64,000 bases of DNA, taken from positions 1 to 64,000 of the forward strand of contig NZ_QVMQ01000009.1 in the NCBI RefSeq assembly GCF_010501105.1, read 5' to 3'. The DNA comes from Dysgonomonas sp. 511 (GTDB lineage: Bacteria; Bacteroidota; Bacteroidia; Bacteroidales; Dysgonomonadaceae). Each line of letters begins with the position of its first letter. Within the stretch, counting starts at the first letter, position 1. Below are positions 26,263 through 35,465 of this stretch, one piece after another. The notes beneath the pieces were generated by a model, which was not told the DNA's origin, did no database searches, and worked only from the letters and a program-made list of their open reading frames with translations. Made by a program: the position numbers and the translations under genes.

Positions 26263-27735
26263 ATGAAAAAAGATAATACCTCATACAGCCAGATATTAAA
26301 ATCGACTGCCATATTCGGCGGTTCGCAAGTGGTTGTGATAATTGCCGGCATCATCCGCACCAAGATTGTCGCCCTGCTTCTGGGCACTGTCGGCGTGGGG
26401 CTTATCGGCATCTACCAGTCGGTAATAGACACCTTCCGTTCGGCATTCACTTTAGGGCTCGATACCGCAGGAGTCCGCGAAATAGCCGAAAAGCAGGAGC
26501 AAAACGATGAATCGGTTTCTTCCAAAGCAATAGCCCGATACAATAAATGGTTTACAGCCTGTGCCATATCAGGACTTATAGTTTCGTTGCTTGCAAGCTA
26601 TCCGCTGAGTAAGTATATATTAGACGACGCATCGTATACGCCATATATAGCCGTGCTTTCGGCCTGTATTTTCCTTGCCATACTTACTACGGGGCGTTCT
26701 ACTATATTGCAGGGTATGCGGCGCATTCCCGAAATGGCAAAGTCGGCTGTATGGGGCAGCCTGGGCGGGCTGGTGTTTACTGTACCTTTCTATTATTTCT
26801 TCGGCTTGGATGGAATCGTACCCGCCTTTATCGTATCCGCCCTTGTTTCTTTTCTGTGTGTGGAGTATTATTACCGGAGGCAGGGCGTGAAAAAAATCGC
26901 TCTCCCGCTGAGAGAGGCTTACCAACAGGGATTGGAACCGCTCAGGCTGGGGCTTTTTGTTGTTGCGGCCGCTTTTATGGGCACATTGTGTATGTTTATT
27001 GTCAGGGCATATATTACCCGGACTATAGATATGGGCACTGCCGGATTGTTTCAGTCGGCGTGGGCTATAACAAATGTTTATCTGGCTCTTATACTGCGCT
27101 CCATGGGATCCGATTTCTTCCCTCGGTTGTCTGCTATTGCCGGCGACAAGCCGGAGGTACGCAAGTTGGTGAACGAACAGACATATATAGTCCTGATTAT
27201 TGCTGCACCTGTAATAATAGGGATGCTCCTGTTTTCGAAATGGATAATAACCATGTTATATTCGTCCGACTTTACTAATGCCACAACGTTGCTCAACTGG
27301 CAGGTAGCCGGAACGTTCTTCAAACTTTTGAGCTGGCCCGTAGCATTCATTATGCTGGCAAAGAACAAAGGGGTTCTGTTTTTTATAATGGAAGGATTGT
27401 TTTATCTGGTTTACCTGGTTGCGGGATATTTTTTGTCTGCTCACTACGGATTGGATGCGTGGGGTATTTCCTACCTGCTGGCTTATATTGTATATCTTAT
27501 TGCCGTACTTATTGTAGGGCAAAGGCTCAGCAATTTCATTTGGAGCCGGGAGATTTCCGTAATGGCAACGATAAACACCCTGCTCATAGGCACTTGTTCC
27601 TATCTGATGCTTTCTGCGCAATCTCCATTCTGGATAGGTATAATTATATTTGCTCTCTCTTTGCTATATGCGTATGTCAAGCTAAGGAAAGTATTTGATA
27701 TTAGCGACTTGAAAGCATGGTTTAGAAAGAAATAA
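26263..27735 (+). CDS. Wzx-like O-antigen translocase / lipid flippase
   Basis: A 490-residue MATE/MOP-superfamily membrane protein with 12 or more hydrophobic helices. The N-terminal part SYSQILKSTAIFGGSQVVVI, then RTKIVALLLGTVGVGLIGIY, is typical of the O-antigen translocase subgroup (WzxE-like). It flips undecaprenyl-linked oligosaccharides to the periplasmic face. The neighbours (SIS isomerase, acyltransferase) fit surface-glycan work, but no Wzy or ligase gene is adjacent. It is convergent with the hemerythrin gene. Confidence 0.85.
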   Translation: MKKDNTSYSQILKSTAIFGGSQVVVIIAGIIRTKIVALLLGTVGVGLIGIYQSVIDTFRSAFTLGLDTAGVREIAEKQEQNDESVSSKAIARYNKWFTACAISGLIVSLLASYPLSKYILDDASYTPYIAVLSACIFLAILTTGRSTILQGMRRIPEMAKSAVWGSLGGLVFTVPFYYFFGLDGIVPAFIVSALVSFLCVEYYYRRQGVKKIALPLREAYQQGLEPLRLGLFVVAAAFMGTLCMFIVRAYITRTIDMGTAGLFQSAWAITNVYLALILRSMGSDFFPRLSAIAGDKPEVRKLVNEQTYIVLIIAAPVIIGMLLFSKWIITMLYSSDFTNATTLLNWQVAGTFFKLLSWPVAFIMLAKNKGVLFFIMEGLFYLVYLVAGYFLSAHYGLDAWGISYLLAYIVYLIAVLIVGQRLSNFIWSREISVMATINTLLIGTCSYLMLSAQSPFWIGIIIFALSLLYAYVKLRKVFDISDLKAWFRKK

Positions 27736-27752
27736 TATCAGGGTGCTTTTGG

Positions 27753-28457
27753 CTAATTAGCATTCCTGCTTTTCTCTATTCGTTTCACTTTAGGTATCAC
27801 AAGTCCGTCTTCTATAAAGGTGTGGGCTTCCAGCTCTTCTTCCGACATATACAGTTCGGTCAGTATATTTACCATTAGCATCTGGTCGGTCGACCCCGGT
27901 ACATATTTCATCAATATCTGTTTCAGGTCGTTCATCTTACCTTCTATATCGTTGTGCCGTTCTTCGAATATATTGATAGAATACTGCTCTTTTGCCGATT
28001 CGTTTATCAGGGCACGTACATAGGGGAATACCACCTCGTCTTCGTATTCCATATGTTCGAATACTTCGTTAGTATAATTATCGAAAAAATCGAGTACCAT
28101 CTCTTTCAGTCTCTTTTCGCTGTCGGAAAACACCAGTTCCAGTTTGCGGCGTATATTAGGCAGCCTCCTGTCGAGGAAGTAGCTGTGCGAATTTTTCAGA
28201 TATTGAAGAAATGGTTCGAGGGGTAGGGAGTCAAACACTTCCTGCACATTTATTATCGATTTGTTGGATTGGAAATTGGCGAGAAACAAAAAACAATCGG
28301 TATCGAAACCGCTTTCCTTGCAAACATTATCAACGGTTTTTTCTCCAAACCCAAGTGTTATACCTATACGGTTGAGCAACAATAGCAAACGGTAGTCGGC
28401 ATCTATGAGATCCGACATCTTCATCGTTTTTTTGAATATTATGGTTATATTTTGCAT
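27753..28457 (-). CDS. Hemerythrin-domain protein (RIC/ScdA-like)
   Basis: A 234-residue cytoplasmic protein. The first 80 residues resemble the ScdA/RIC N-terminal region, but the usual FCCGG Cys pair is absent (RIGITLGFGEKTVDNVC instead). The hemerythrin-like bundle follows with likely diiron ligands in NSHSYFLDRRLP, EHMEYEDEVVFPY, EERHNDIEGKM and LEAHTFIEDGLVIP. RIC proteins repair nitrosylated or oxidised Fe-S clusters; without the Cys pair this one may be a sensor or store. An ATG at 28424 is an alternative start. It lies 12 bases downstream of a LuxR-type regulator with a degenerate receiver, which probably controls it. Confidence 0.8.
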   Translation of the reverse strand: MQNITIIFKKTMKMSDLIDADYRLLLLLNRIGITLGFGEKTVDNVCKESGFDTDCFLFLANFQSNKSIINVQEVFDSLPLEPFLQYLKNSHSYFLDRRLPNIRRKLELVFSDSEKRLKEMVLDFFDNYTNEVFEHMEYEDEVVFPYVRALINESAKEQYSINIFEERHNDIEGKMNDLKQILMKYVPGSTDQMLMVNILTELYMSEEELEAHTFIEDGLVIPKVKRIEKSRNAN

Positions 28458-28469
28458 GATGATGTTTTG

Positions 28470-29078
28470 TTATTCGTCCTGATACTTAATTTCCGAGATG
28501 TCTATCAGTTTGTTGATGATAGCATAAATGGTAAGCCCCGATATGCTGTGTACCTTTAGTTTGCGGGTGATGTTGCGCCGGTGTGTAATAGCCGTATGTA
28601 TCGAAATGTTATGATGGTCGGCTATCTCCTTGTTGCTCATACCCTTTACCACACTTATCAGGATTTCTTTTTCCCTGTCGCTTAGCTCCTCCTGGTCTGT
28701 CTGGGTGGCAGCCTCTTTGTTGAGGCAAGCGAGAAGTGTTTCTTCTATTTTCGATTCGGAATCGTTTATGCGTATTACAGCATCGTACGATTTGTAAAAC
28801 TGTTCGTCTATCAGATTGTAAACCAGTGCAATGATGGCAACATCTTTTTGTATGTTGAGCTGTTGCCTTATGTCGTGCCGTGCAGAATGTCCCAATAGCA
28901 TGGGATTGATAAGAACAGCGTCGGGGTGAAGTATGTCGAGCTGGTAGGCAATATCTTCCATCTCTTTCAGTTCTATCACTTTGCCTACACTGTCTAATTG
29001 CGAGAGAGCATAAACCAATCCTTTACGGATGATATAAGATGTTTCTGCAACAGCAAGTACCTTTTTCGAATTTGGCAT
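28470..29078 (-). CDS. LuxR-type regulator with degenerate receiver
   Basis: A 202-residue protein. The N-terminal receiver-like domain (about 1-125) has lost its phosphorylation site: where LLxD is expected it reads PDAVLINPMLLG (Asp to Asn), and the acidic pocket is reduced to VAETSY. The C-terminal HTH (about 135-200) is a good LuxR/NarL type: LSDREKEILISVVKGMSNKE, then HNISIHTAITHRRNITRKL. Such receivers act without phosphorylation, by dimerising or by binding a ligand. It is the first gene of a two-gene unit with the hemerythrin protein. An oxidative or NO signal is inference from that neighbour. Confidence 0.83.
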   Translation of the reverse strand: MPNSKKVLAVAETSYIIRKGLVYALSQLDSVGKVIELKEMEDIAYQLDILHPDAVLINPMLLGHSARHDIRQQLNIQKDVAIIALVYNLIDEQFYKSYDAVIRINDSESKIEETLLACLNKEAATQTDQEELSDREKEILISVVKGMSNKEIADHHNISIHTAITHRRNITRKLKVHSISGLTIYAIINKLIDISEIKYQDE

Positions 29079-29481
29079 ATATTATATAGAATCATTCTTT
29101 ATAAGAACAAATGTCGTTATAAATCTTTTTATAAACAAATGATATGATCTATAATCTGTTTCTATTTGATTCTGCCGAAACAATATTTATACTAGCTTTG
29201 TTTAACAATTGGATAAATGAAGACGCGGAAACTTTATCTATAGGATTTAAAGATACCAATTCCGAGAGAGGAAAAAGTAACAGAAAAAAAGGCTGAAAAA
29301 TGTGTTACATGTGTTACTTTTTAGGGAGATACAAGACACCAGTAGACGAGTAAACGAGTTGAGTGCTGATAGAACATGAACTCGTATCTCGTTTACTTGT
29401 ATCTAAAGATATTGTTAACTGATTGACATAACTAAATTAATTTTTGAATTATATACATAATATATTTGATAAGAATCACTT
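29079..29481. other. Intergenic region with dispersed repeat
   Basis: No gene is supported in about 400 bases. It contains GTGTTACATGTGTTACTTTT at 29301-29320 and a 29-base block from TACTTGTATCTAAAGATATT (29394-29422), both repeated in the same order near 54219 and 54384. It also has a hairpin GTAAACGAG/CTCGTTTAC (29350-29358 with 29388-29396). Divergent promoters for the LuxR-type gene and the DUF2156 gene must lie here. Confidence 0.55.
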
Positions 29482-30378
29482 ATGCTAAACTTCAAACAAA
29501 TAACACTTGCAGACAAGAAAGACTTTGATAGCTGTTTCTCTGGTAATACATATCGCGCCTGCGATTTTTGCTTTACAAACCTTTTTGCGTGGAACGCCAG
29601 ATTTAAGACGGTTTTTGCCATCGAACACCGCACCCTGTTCTTAAGGTTTCAGGAGTCGCCCGGAAAGGTTTACTATATGATGCCTATAGGACATATGCCT
29701 CTCAAAGAAGCTTTCGACCTTATTGTTAAAGATGCCGAAGAAAATAACATCCCATTCCAGATGAAAGGTATTTCGCTTCGTATGTGGGAGGCTATAGAAA
29801 AGGAAATGCCCGGCCGTTTCAGGTATATACACGACAGGAACAACGACGAATACATCTACCTTTCGGAGAAACTGATTAAGCTGTCCGGAAAAAAACTGCA
29901 AAGTAAACGTAATCATATCAACCGCTTCAAAGCCGATAACCCCGACTGGCAATATTTTCCGCTGACCGAGAAGGAAGAACTGGACGAATGCGTAAGGATG
30001 CTAGACGAATGGGAAGAAAGCGTGGAATCGAGAGTCGACAAATCGCTTCGATACGATTATATAGCCACCCGCCTGATGCTTGAGCATTTCGATTATCTGG
30101 GTCTTAGGGGTGGGGCTATAAGGGTAAATGGTAAGATTGTAGCATTTACACTTGGCGAACCGCTTACTACCGATTCGTTTGTGGTGCATGTAGAAAAGGC
30201 TTTTGGTGATATGAATGGGGCTTATACCATCATCAACCAGCAATTTATAGAGCACGAGGCTTCCGAATTTACCTATATCAACAGGGAGGAAGATATGGGC
30301 GTGGAGAACCTTCGCAAAGCTAAGATGTCTTATTATCCCGATATATTACTGGAAGAGGGTATATTGTTACCTTTGTAA
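29482..30378 (+). CDS. DUF2156 (LysX/MprF C-terminal-like) protein
   Basis: A 298-residue soluble protein made of two GNAT-like halves, as in the DUF2156 family. It begins LNFKQITLADKKDFDSCFSG and shows ACDFCFTNLFAWN, then SGKKLQSKRNHINRFKADNP (RNHxNRF is a strong family marker), GAYTIINQQF and INREEDMGVENLRKAKMSY near the end. The C-terminal domain of MprF, which adds lysine to phosphatidylglycerol, has this fold, but stand-alone Bacteroidetes members lack the membrane part and their acceptor is unknown. No signal peptide. It is followed by polA after 147 bases. Confidence 0.8.
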   Translation: MLNFKQITLADKKDFDSCFSGNTYRACDFCFTNLFAWNARFKTVFAIEHRTLFLRFQESPGKVYYMMPIGHMPLKEAFDLIVKDAEENNIPFQMKGISLRMWEAIEKEMPGRFRYIHDRNNDEYIYLSEKLIKLSGKKLQSKRNHINRFKADNPDWQYFPLTEKEELDECVRMLDEWEESVESRVDKSLRYDYIATRLMLEHFDYLGLRGGAIRVNGKIVAFTLGEPLTTDSFVVHVEKAFGDMNGAYTIINQQFIEHEASEFTYINREEDMGVENLRKAKMSYYPDILLEEGILLPL

Positions 30379-30525
30379 AGTGTAGGATATTTCACAGCAC
30401 ATGACAAGATCAGGAATAAGCACCAATAATACACTGACAATAAGCGGCTTGATGTTTTGAAAAGACCTCTCTTTTGTAATTCCCTCGTTTTTGCGTAACT
30501 TGCCGGCAATTTTCAACCACATACA

Positions 30526-33327
30526 ATGAAACTATTTCTATTAGATGCTTACGCATTGATATACCGTTCGTACTATGCTTTTATCAAAAGCCCGAGGGTA
30601 AGTTCGAAAGGGCAAAACACCTCCGCCATCTTTGGCTTTGTCAATACATTGGAAGAGTTGCTCCGCAAAGAGAACCCTACGCATATTGCCGTAGCCTTCG
30701 ACCCTCCCGGCGGGACATTCCGCCACGAGGCCTACGAACATTATAAAGCACAGCGGCAGGAAACTCCCGAAGATATACGGGCTGCCATACCTATTATAAA
30801 GGAGATTATAGATGCCTACAATATAAAGATGATCGAAGTGCCACGCTACGAAGCCGACGATGTAATAGGCACAATAGCAAAGAAAGCCGAAAAGGAGAAC
30901 TTCGATGTATATATGATGACTCCCGACAAGGATTACGGGCAGTTGACCAGCGAACATATCTTTATGTACAAGCCCAAATTTGCAGGCAATGGCTTCGATG
31001 TATTAGACGCCAAAGCGGTAATGGAGAAGTACGAACTGTCGTCGCCCACTCAAATGATAGACCTTCTCGGGCTGATGGGCGATTCGTCCGACAACATACC
31101 GGGCTGTCCGGGTGTAGGGCCTAAGACGGCACAGAAGTTGCTGGCAGAATATGAAACAATAGAAAACCTTCTGGAAAATACCGGTAAAATAAAGGGGACA
31201 CTAAAGCTGCGGCTCGAAGAAAACAAGGAGCAGATTATCTTCTCCAAATTCCTGGCTACGATAGAGACAAATGTCCCTATAGAATTTAACAAGGACGAAT
31301 ACAAGCGCAAGGAGATAAACGCAGAGAAGATACATACACTGTTCGAAGAACTGGAATTCAGGACACTTATCAACAGGGTGCTGAAAAAGGATGGTTCGCC
31401 GGCTAATCCGGTCAGGGTAACCACCACCCACGAAGCTATTCAAGGCGATCTCTTTGCAGAACTGCTACCTCCGGGCAACACAAATTCGCCCGAAGATTTT
31501 TCAGGATATTCCGGCCTGCAAACCTTAAAAGACATAGAACACAGCTACCTGCTAGTAGACAAGGAAGAGGAAATGGCAAACCTCGTTGCCGACCTGCTGA
31601 AACAAACTGCCTGTAGCTTCGATACCGAAACAACAGGATTAGACCCTACCGTAAGCGAACTGGTAGGTATGTCATTCGCCTACAAAGAAGGTGAAGCATA
31701 CTATGTACCCGTGCCCGCCGACAAGGAAAAGGCACAGGAGGTAGTAGAACTTTTCCGCCCGTTCTTCGAGAACGAGAAGATAGAAAAGATAGGGCAGAAC
31801 ATTAAATACGACATTATCATACTGAAAAACTATGGTATAACCGTAAGAGGACAGCTTTTTGATACGATGATCGCCCACTACCTGCTAAACCCCGAACTGA
31901 GGCACAATATGGACTATATGGCAGAGACTTATCTCAAATACCAGACCATCCATATCGACGAACTTATAGGGGCAAAGGGTAAGAACCAACTGAATATGCG
32001 CCAGCTAAAACCGGAGCAGATAAAGGACTATGCCTGCGAAGATGCCGATATAGTATTGAAGCTGAAAGCCATTCTGGAAAAGGCTATAGAAAAGCAAGGG
32101 TTGCAGGAACTTCTGTACGAAATAGAATTGCCGCTGGTGTATGTCCTTGCAGATATGGAATATACAGGAGTACGGCTGGATATAGAAGCTTTGGGTGAAT
32201 ACTCGAAGAAACTGTCCGGGCAACTGCAAATCATAGAAGCCGATATCTTCAAAGATGCCGAAACCGAATTTAATATCAATTCGGCTAAACAGGTGGGCGA
32301 AATTCTCTTCGACAAGTTGAAGATTGTAGATAAACCAAAGAAGACCAAGACCGGGCAATATGTAACAAGCGAAGAAACGCTGGAAAGCCTGCGCGAAAAC
32401 CACCCGATAGTGGGTAAGATATTGGAGTACCGCGGATTGAAGAAACTGCTTAGCACATATGTGGATGCCCTACCCCAATTGGTAAGCCCGAAAGACAACA
32501 AGGTGCATACATCGTATAACCAAACGGTAACTGCCACGGGACGCCTGAGTTCGAGCAATCCCAACCTGCAAAACATACCGATACGCGAAGATCAGGGGCG
32601 CGAGATACGCAAAGCCTTTATAGCCGACGAAGGGTGCACGTTTTTCTCTGCCGACTATTCGCAAATAGAGCTTCGCATTATGGCACACCTCAGCCAAGAC
32701 CCGAATATGGTCGAGGCCTTCAATAGCGGAGAAGATATCCATGCCGCAACTGCTGCCAAGATATACAAAATACCAATCGGCGAAGTAACAGGCGATATGC
32801 GCCGCAAAGCCAAGACTGCCAACTTCGGCATCATCTACGGCATCTCTGTATTTGGATTAGCCGAAAGGCTTACCATCCCGCGCGGAGAAGCAAAAGAACT
32901 GATAGACGGCTACTTCGAAACTTATCCTAAGGTGAAGGAGTATATGGATAAGAGCATAGCACTTGCGCGCGAGCACAATTATGTGGAAACCGTATTCGGA
33001 CGCAAACGCTATCTGCCGGATATCAATTCGCGCAACACTACCGTACGCGGCTATGCCGAACGCAATGCCATAAACGCACCGATACAGGGAAGTGCCGCCG
33101 ACATTATAAAAGTAGCGATGAACAGGATATTCGACAGGTTTCAGCAAGAGAAGCTGAAATCGAAAATGATATTGCAGGTTCACGACGAATTGAACTTCAA
33201 TGTAGCCGAGGGCGAACTGGATACCGTGAAGAAAATCGTGATAGAAGAAATGGAAAGTGCCTATAAGCTTGCCGTTCCGCTAAGAGCCGATTGCGGACAA
33301 GGGAACAACTGGCTTGAAGCGCATTAA
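30526..33327 (+). CDS. polA: DNA polymerase I
   Basis: A 933-residue polymerase for Okazaki-fragment processing and repair. It has an N-terminal 5'-nuclease (MKLFLLDAYALIYRSYYAF; EADDVIGTIA; GDSSDNIPGCPGVGPKTA). The 3'-5' exonuclease has intact acidic sites: SFDTETTGLDP, IGQNIKYDIIIL and YACEDADIV. The polymerase domain has motif A ADYSQIELRIMAHLS, motif B RRKAKTANFGIIYG and motif C VHDEL. All three activities should therefore be present. The stop codon falls just inside the next small frame; the likely start of that gene is 33338, 10 bases after polA ends. Confidence 0.97.
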   Translation: MKLFLLDAYALIYRSYYAFIKSPRVSSKGQNTSAIFGFVNTLEELLRKENPTHIAVAFDPPGGTFRHEAYEHYKAQRQETPEDIRAAIPIIKEIIDAYNIKMIEVPRYEADDVIGTIAKKAEKENFDVYMMTPDKDYGQLTSEHIFMYKPKFAGNGFDVLDAKAVMEKYELSSPTQMIDLLGLMGDSSDNIPGCPGVGPKTAQKLLAEYETIENLLENTGKIKGTLKLRLEENKEQIIFSKFLATIETNVPIEFNKDEYKRKEINAEKIHTLFEELEFRTLINRVLKKDGSPANPVRVTTTHEAIQGDLFAELLPPGNTNSPEDFSGYSGLQTLKDIEHSYLLVDKEEEMANLVADLLKQTACSFDTETTGLDPTVSELVGMSFAYKEGEAYYVPVPADKEKAQEVVELFRPFFENEKIEKIGQNIKYDIIILKNYGITVRGQLFDTMIAHYLLNPELRHNMDYMAETYLKYQTIHIDELIGAKGKNQLNMRQLKPEQIKDYACEDADIVLKLKAILEKAIEKQGLQELLYEIELPLVYVLADMEYTGVRLDIEALGEYSKKLSGQLQIIEADIFKDAETEFNINSAKQVGEILFDKLKIVDKPKKTKTGQYVTSEETLESLRENHPIVGKILEYRGLKKLLSTYVDALPQLVSPKDNKVHTSYNQTVTATGRLSSSNPNLQNIPIREDQGREIRKAFIADEGCTFFSADYSQIELRIMAHLSQDPNMVEAFNSGEDIHAATAAKIYKIPIGEVTGDMRRKAKTANFGIIYGISVFGLAERLTIPRGEAKELIDGYFETYPKVKEYMDKSIALAREHNYVETVFGRKRYLPDINSRNTTVRGYAERNAINAPIQGSAADIIKVAMNRIFDRFQQEKLKSKMILQVHDELNFNVAEGELDTVKKIVIEEMESAYKLAVPLRADCGQGNNWLEAH

Positions 33328-33337
33328 TAAGCAATTT

Positions 33338-33628
33338 ATGAAAAGAATACTGACAACGGGATCCATATTTATACTGATTATAACATCGTCTTTTACATTT
33401 TCCGAGCCTGAAGATTATCCGCTTCGATGGTACACAATCTGCCAGATAGATACATTGAAGGAACACTCGCCAACCGGAGAATTTACAGACTCTATACAAG
33501 ACGAAGACGGGAATATGGTGGAGGTGAGTCAGAGAAGAAGAAACAAACAAGACAATAAAGATTCGATAACAGATATTTGCCTGACCAAAGATTTGGATGG
33601 CTTATCATTAACAAATAAAGAAGTATAA
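33338..33628 (+). CDS. Small exported protein of unknown function
   Basis: A 96-residue protein. From ATG 33338 it begins MKRILTTGSIFILIITSSFT followed by FSEPEDYP, a plausible signal peptide. The mature part is short, hydrophilic and low in Cys, with a basic QRRRNKQDNKD stretch. I do not recognise a family. An in-frame ATG at 33314 would overlap polA and put eight residues before the basic start. It lies 10 bases after polA, possibly read through from it, and 109 bases before the four-paralogue array. Confidence 0.5.
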   Translation: MKRILTTGSIFILIITSSFTFSEPEDYPLRWYTICQIDTLKEHSPTGEFTDSIQDEDGNMVEVSQRRRNKQDNKDSITDICLTKDLDGLSLTNKEV

Positions 33629-33737
33629 TTTTTTCCACAGTATATGACAAAAAAAATGATATTCTCTCGAAAGCCTGTAGGGGCGAATATTACAATAATT
33701 TTAATTTCTGTCATATACTATGAATTTTTTCATCAGA

Positions 33738-35465
33738 ATGAATATTCTTAAGAGTTTATTTAACAACACATCAACAAATAACAAAACCCAATACTGGCTG
33801 TTTGTAGCCTTGTTGGTTGCCCTCTCTATTTTCGTGATGCTCTGCAACGGTATCACATCGAAATATTATGCAGGATATGACTTCTTTTTTCACCTCCATC
33901 GCTTGGAGATGGTAATACAAGCACTGCGCGAAGGAACATATCCTTTCTACTTCGACTATGAGCATGTAGAAGGATACGGCTACTTTGTCAATGGGTTTTA
34001 CCCCGACTTTATACTTGTACCATTTGCCATAGTGGGCCTATTTACCGACGCATTTTTCGCATACGATTTTATGATATTCACCATGACCGTGCTATGCGGA
34101 CTAATAATGTATCACACTGTAAGGGTTGTATATAACAATCGTTATGCCGCCGCAATAAGTTCCATCCTCTACACATTCTCCATGTACCGCCTTTACGATG
34201 TATATCATAGAAGCGCGCTGGCCGAGGCCCTTTCTTTTACCTTCCTGCCCCTTGTCTTTTTAGGGTTGTATTATATTATTCATGGCGATTACAAGAAATG
34301 GTATGTCTTAGCATTAAGCTATATATTGCTTATCTATACACATGCTATAAGCTCTGTGCTTACATTCATTACATTCCTTGTATTCATCGCAGTATATTAC
34401 AAGTCGTTCAAAAACGAGCCGAAACGGATTTATTATCTCCTCTTGGCAGCAGGAGTAACTTTTATAGCTGTCTGTTATTACTGGCTTCCGATTTTGGAAC
34501 AGGTGAGCCATGCCGGATATTATTTCAACAAGCGGCTTCCGGGTGGAGGAGCAGGCTACGGGAAAGTTGGATTCGATTATGTCCTTTGGGGACTGCTTAG
34601 CGGTGTGGCTTATTACAAGACTAAGCTCTGGACAGGTGTAGGCATTGTGCTGGTCAGTGTTATCTTCCTGCGTTTCTTTATCAAAGGACAAAAGAGTGAC
34701 AAACTGAGGTTGACTGATTTAGGCGTTATTATCGGAATCTGCTATATCATTGCATCAGCAAGGATAATCCCCTGGGGAAGTTTCCCTCTCAACATTATCT
34801 CATTTATACAATATCCGTGGCGGCTGTATGAATTTTCGACATATTTCCTAGCCATTGCCGGAGGATATTACCTATCCCTACTTCTGGTAAAGAAGAAACA
34901 AAGGATGCTATGGCTCGTACTTATCGTCTTCATTACTATGGGAACCATTTATATTCATAGCCTCAACTTTAAGGAAATGTACCCCAAGAGAGATAAATGG
35001 GACAGGGTGAGAAACGAATTTCCATCGCTGTGCAACAACTATAACATTATCGGAGGCGAGTATCTTCCGGCAAAGATACCTTATCTGGAACATATAAGCC
35101 ATACCGGAATAATTATTAATGCAAAAGACCCGTCAACTTCGATAAAAAGCTTAAAGAGATATGAAAATAAAACACGGGTAAAAGTTGTTGTAAATAAGCC
35201 GGATACCATAGCCCTGCCACTTTTCTATTACTATGGTTATCAAGCTACCCTCAACGGAAAGCCTGTTGAAGTTTCGGAAAGTGATATAGGGCTCGTCGCC
35301 GTGCCGGTAAACGAGTCGGGAGAAATCGAAGCATGGTATGCAACTACTGCCATACGAAAGTTAAGTTTCTATGTTTCTATATCTGTCATTATTTTGTTGA
35401 TTATATTTGCAATATACTCTCAAAGGAAACAAAACCGGAAAGTTGATGAATATTATCCTGAATAA
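33738..35465 (+). CDS. PTPS-related / GT-C-like membrane protein, paralogue 1
   Basis: About 575 residues with ten or so TM helices. The first periplasmic loop has YAGYDFFFHLHRLEMVIQAL, the pattern G-x-D-[FY]-[FY]-F-[HN]-x3-R shared by all four paralogues and resembling the Asp loop of GT-C enzymes. Shared later motifs are PWRLYEFS and the C-terminal beta domain LPLFYYYGYQATLNGKPVEV, like the C-terminal part of YfhO. Databases name such proteins 6-pyruvoyl-tetrahydropterin synthase-related, but nothing suggests pterin chemistry. Lipid-linked sugar transfer outside the inner membrane is inference. ATG 33720 is an alternative start. The end overlaps paralogue 2 by 20 bases. Confidence 0.75.
   Translation: MNILKSLFNNTSTNNKTQYWLFVALLVALSIFVMLCNGITSKYYAGYDFFFHLHRLEMVIQALREGTYPFYFDYEHVEGYGYFVNGFYPDFILVPFAIVGLFTDAFFAYDFMIFTMTVLCGLIMYHTVRVVYNNRYAAAISSILYTFSMYRLYDVYHRSALAEALSFTFLPLVFLGLYYIIHGDYKKWYVLALSYILLIYTHAISSVLTFITFLVFIAVYYKSFKNEPKRIYYLLLAAGVTFIAVCYYWLPILEQVSHAGYYFNKRLPGGGAGYGKVGFDYVLWGLLSGVAYYKTKLWTGVGIVLVSVIFLRFFIKGQKSDKLRLTDLGVIIGICYIIASARIIPWGSFPLNIISFIQYPWRLYEFSTYFLAIAGGYYLSLLLVKKKQRMLWLVLIVFITMGTIYIHSLNFKEMYPKRDKWDRVRNEFPSLCNNYNIIGGEYLPAKIPYLEHISHTGIIINAKDPSTSIKSLKRYENKTRVKVVVNKPDTIALPLFYYYGYQATLNGKPVEVSESDIGLVAVPVNESGEIEAWYATTAIRKLSFYVSISVIILLIIFAIYSQRKQNRKVDEYYPE

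Noticed and set aside
25500..26411. Long minus-strand frame with a 102-residue N-terminal extension on the SIS protein
   Set aside because: The extension is low-complexity, unlike the family, overlaps the start of the flippase gene and contains the TATCTTTG promoter box; ATG 26105 is the family start.
26675..27278. Frames of 71-175 codons on the plus strand inside the flippase gene
   Set aside because: Shadows of the flippase in another frame, without their own motifs.
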